From Sorex araneus (lineage: Eukaryota; Chordata; Mammalia; Eulipotyphla; Soricidae), in NCBI RefSeq assembly GCF_027595985.1, contig NC_073306.1, positions 98,897,426-98,961,425 on the forward strand: 64,000 nt of DNA, written 5' to 3'. Each line of letters opens with the position of its first letter. Position 1 is the first letter of the stretch. The position numbers were made by a program, and so were the translations under genes. The notes beneath the pieces were generated by a model. The model ran no database searches. It worked only from the letters and a program-made list of their open reading frames with translations, and had not been told where the DNA came from. Of the stretch, positions 62,591 to 64,000 are shown piece by piece.

Positions 62591-63624
62591 AAGTAATTCT
62601 ATATGCAGTTTGGCAACTGAATATGGCAGAAATAGTAGTTGGATATGGTCCTATTTAGAAATTCATCCGACCTTTAAATACCATTTAAAATTTCTACCTA
62701 TATACCAATGATAGCCAAATTGGTATCTACAGTTTGGATTCTCTTTCCTGAATCCGGATTGGTATCAACCTGCCAGTCTTTATCTCTAGCTAACATATTT
62801 AATGGAAAAATTGCAAATAGATTTATATGTTAGCAGATAAAATGGATTAATCTTTAGCTTTATCAAAAATATGAGCTGCATTAAAGTTTAACTCCACATT
62901 TAATCCTCCAAAAAATGGTACATCTGTATTTCTCATCTCGATTTTATTTCTGGTCTTTTAATCTCTTAGACTTAAGCTTTAGTGCATACTTGAAGTTCTT
63001 AAATCTATTTTATTTTATATTTGACTAGTCAGCAAGTCTCTTCTATTTACCCTACAATATCCAAAATCCAACCTCTGACCATGAATATTGTGCTCTAAAA
63101 AGTCATCTCTCCTTCAGGTTCAGGACATCCTCTGGAAGGTTTTCCTTCCCTATCTTGGCTTAAATGTCCAGAAGCTGGTGTTTTGAAAAATGAAGAAGTC
63201 ATTGTTTTGCCATGATTTTCAGTTTGGTTTCCCTCCTGTCCTTGGCATATATTTACCAACTACCTTATGACACACCTGTATTCATATTCCTCCTGTGGCT
63301 TCCTGGACGTGGCCCTCCATAATCAAGGTCCCATTTTATCTCCCTTTACTGCTCATTCCTCTGTATACCCCCACCCCCACCCCATCACTCCTTACATTCC
63401 CACCTCTGGAGGACCCTTGCACTTGGTCTTTTGCTCCTATTCTTTGATCATTTGGTATCTTGGTAAAACTTTCTCTGACTGCCCTATTTAGGATTGCCAT
63501 TCCCTGATCCCTGAACTTCAATCCCCTTATCCTACTTCAGATGTTTTTTTTTCTCTACAGTGATTCTGTTGCTCCATATAGTGTATTAGAATGGCAGCTG
63601 ATTTGAATGAGAGGGTGGAGGATT
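62591..63624. other. AKAP10: Intronic AT-rich DNA with a possible L2 fragment
   Basis: 63110-63160 and 63330-63510 (CTCTGGAAGGTTTTCCTTCC, TTTCTCTGACTGCCCTATTT) recall L2 3' sequence (CTCCAGGAAGCCTTCCCTGACTGCCC-type), but divergence is high. No exon. Confidence 0.35.
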
Positions 63625-63735
63625 TCTGGCCATACCCAGCAGTGCTCGTGGATTATTCCAGGCTCATGTTTGACCTTAGTCCGTGTGTAATCAGACCCAG
63701 GCCTCCTGCATGGATTTTTGTGCGTAGCTGTCCTC
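63625..63735 (-). mobile_element. Old SINE fragment
   Basis: GGCCATACCCAGCAGTGCTC, GATTATTCCAGGCTCATG and AATCAGACCCAGGCCTCCTG. Confidence 0.6.
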
Positions 63736-63796
63736 ATATCTGGATCAGTGCCTAAAATGTTTTTGAATAAATTAAAGATAAGGAAAATACAATAAA

Positions 63797-64000
63797 AAGC
63801 ACTGTAGCACTGTCATCCCATTGTTCATCAAGTTGCTCGAGTGGGCACCAGTAACGTCTCCATTGTGAGACTTGTTACTGTTTTGGGCATATCAAATACG
63901 CCACGGGTAGCTTGCCAGGCTCTGCCATGCGGGCGGGATACTCGGTAACTTGCCGGGCTCACCGAGAGGGACGGAGGAATCGAACCCAGGTCAGCCACAT
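63797..64000 (-). mobile_element. SINE with RTE tail, cut by the window edge
   Basis: Reversed tail AGCACTGTAGCACTGTCATC, GGGCACCAGTAACGTCTCC, GTTACTGTTTTGGGCATATC, CGGTAACTTGCCGGGCTCAC and GGAATCGAACCCAGGTCAGC. The tRNA head continues beyond 64000. Confidence 0.93.

Larger units (their letters stand above)
60662..64000 (+). other. AKAP10: AKAP10 intron 1 (continues beyond the window)
   Basis: Starts with GTAGCG. I looked for the next exon (KGKEQEK-type coding after the Val codon) and did not find it, so the intron runs off the right edge. GC-rich to about 61.25 kb, then ordinary AT-rich DNA. 61260-61950 has no recognised repeat. Confidence 0.8.

Overview
The window is mammalian nuclear DNA, most probably from a shrew (Soricidae, likely Sorex). 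Its commonest repeat is a tRNA-headed SINE whose consensus, recalled from memory, is the abundant shrew SINE: 5' GGGGCTGGAGCGATAGCACA, a B box of the type GGTTCGATTCCC, and an ending near GTGTGACCCAAAAAGC plus poly(A). About forty copies are recognisable. A mammalian L1 lineage is also abundant, there is an L2 3' end, and there are two CpG islands. No CRISPR array, operon, rRNA or tRNA gene was seen. Most of the 64 kb is intergenic or intronic retrotransposon sequence.

Genes. The one gene recognised with confidence is AKAP10. Its first coding exon (60574-60661, + strand) encodes MRGAGPSPRQSPR...MSFFRRK, then a phase-1 splice donor, inside a CpG island at about 59.4-61.25 kb. The rest of the gene lies beyond the right edge, and 60662-64000 is intron 1. 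A second CpG island at 20.27-21.06 kb holds, on the minus strand, a short open frame with a very hydrophobic start (MSSLCVAILVLILIMVVVYF) that runs into a strong GTAAGT donor. A ZNF143-like promoter motif lies upstream. I could not identify this gene. From remembered human synteny the divergent neighbour of AKAP10 is SPECC1, so it may mark that gene's 5' end or a separate small membrane protein.

Mobile elements, left to right. 0-10 kb: SINEs, a 416-bp purine microsatellite grown from a SINE tail, and a 715-bp RTE-tailed non-autonomous element. 10.1-12.3 kb: L1 ORF2 3' part and 3' UTR, fairly intact. 13.0-16.1 kb: an RTE-clade retrotransposon with apurinic-type endonuclease and reverse transcriptase, closely resembling nematode RTE elements, split into two oppositely oriented halves by a 5' inversion and carrying a nested shrew SINE. 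16-35 kb: SINEs, L1 3' ends and unique DNA. 36.4-38.9 kb: two nested copies of an ORF-less composite element (CpG-rich 5' monomers plus an L1-type 3' end), each flanked by target-site duplications. 40.4-41.5 kb: an L1 insertion with both a 5' inversion and an apparent 3' transduction. 45.6-47.0 and 50.9-53.2 kb: more L1 copies, the latter nested in an older L1. 57.6-58.8 kb: another composite copy directly upstream of the AKAP10 island.

How the parts relate. Two reverse-transcriptase systems appear to have worked here, L1 and RTE. The same tRNA-derived SINE head occurs with an A-rich tail (L1-type mobilisation) and with a tail that still encodes the last residues of the RTE protein (RTE-type mobilisation). 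The most interesting material is this non-autonomous ecology: a probably horizontally acquired RTE, SINEs that captured its 3' end, and ORF-less L1-tailed composites.
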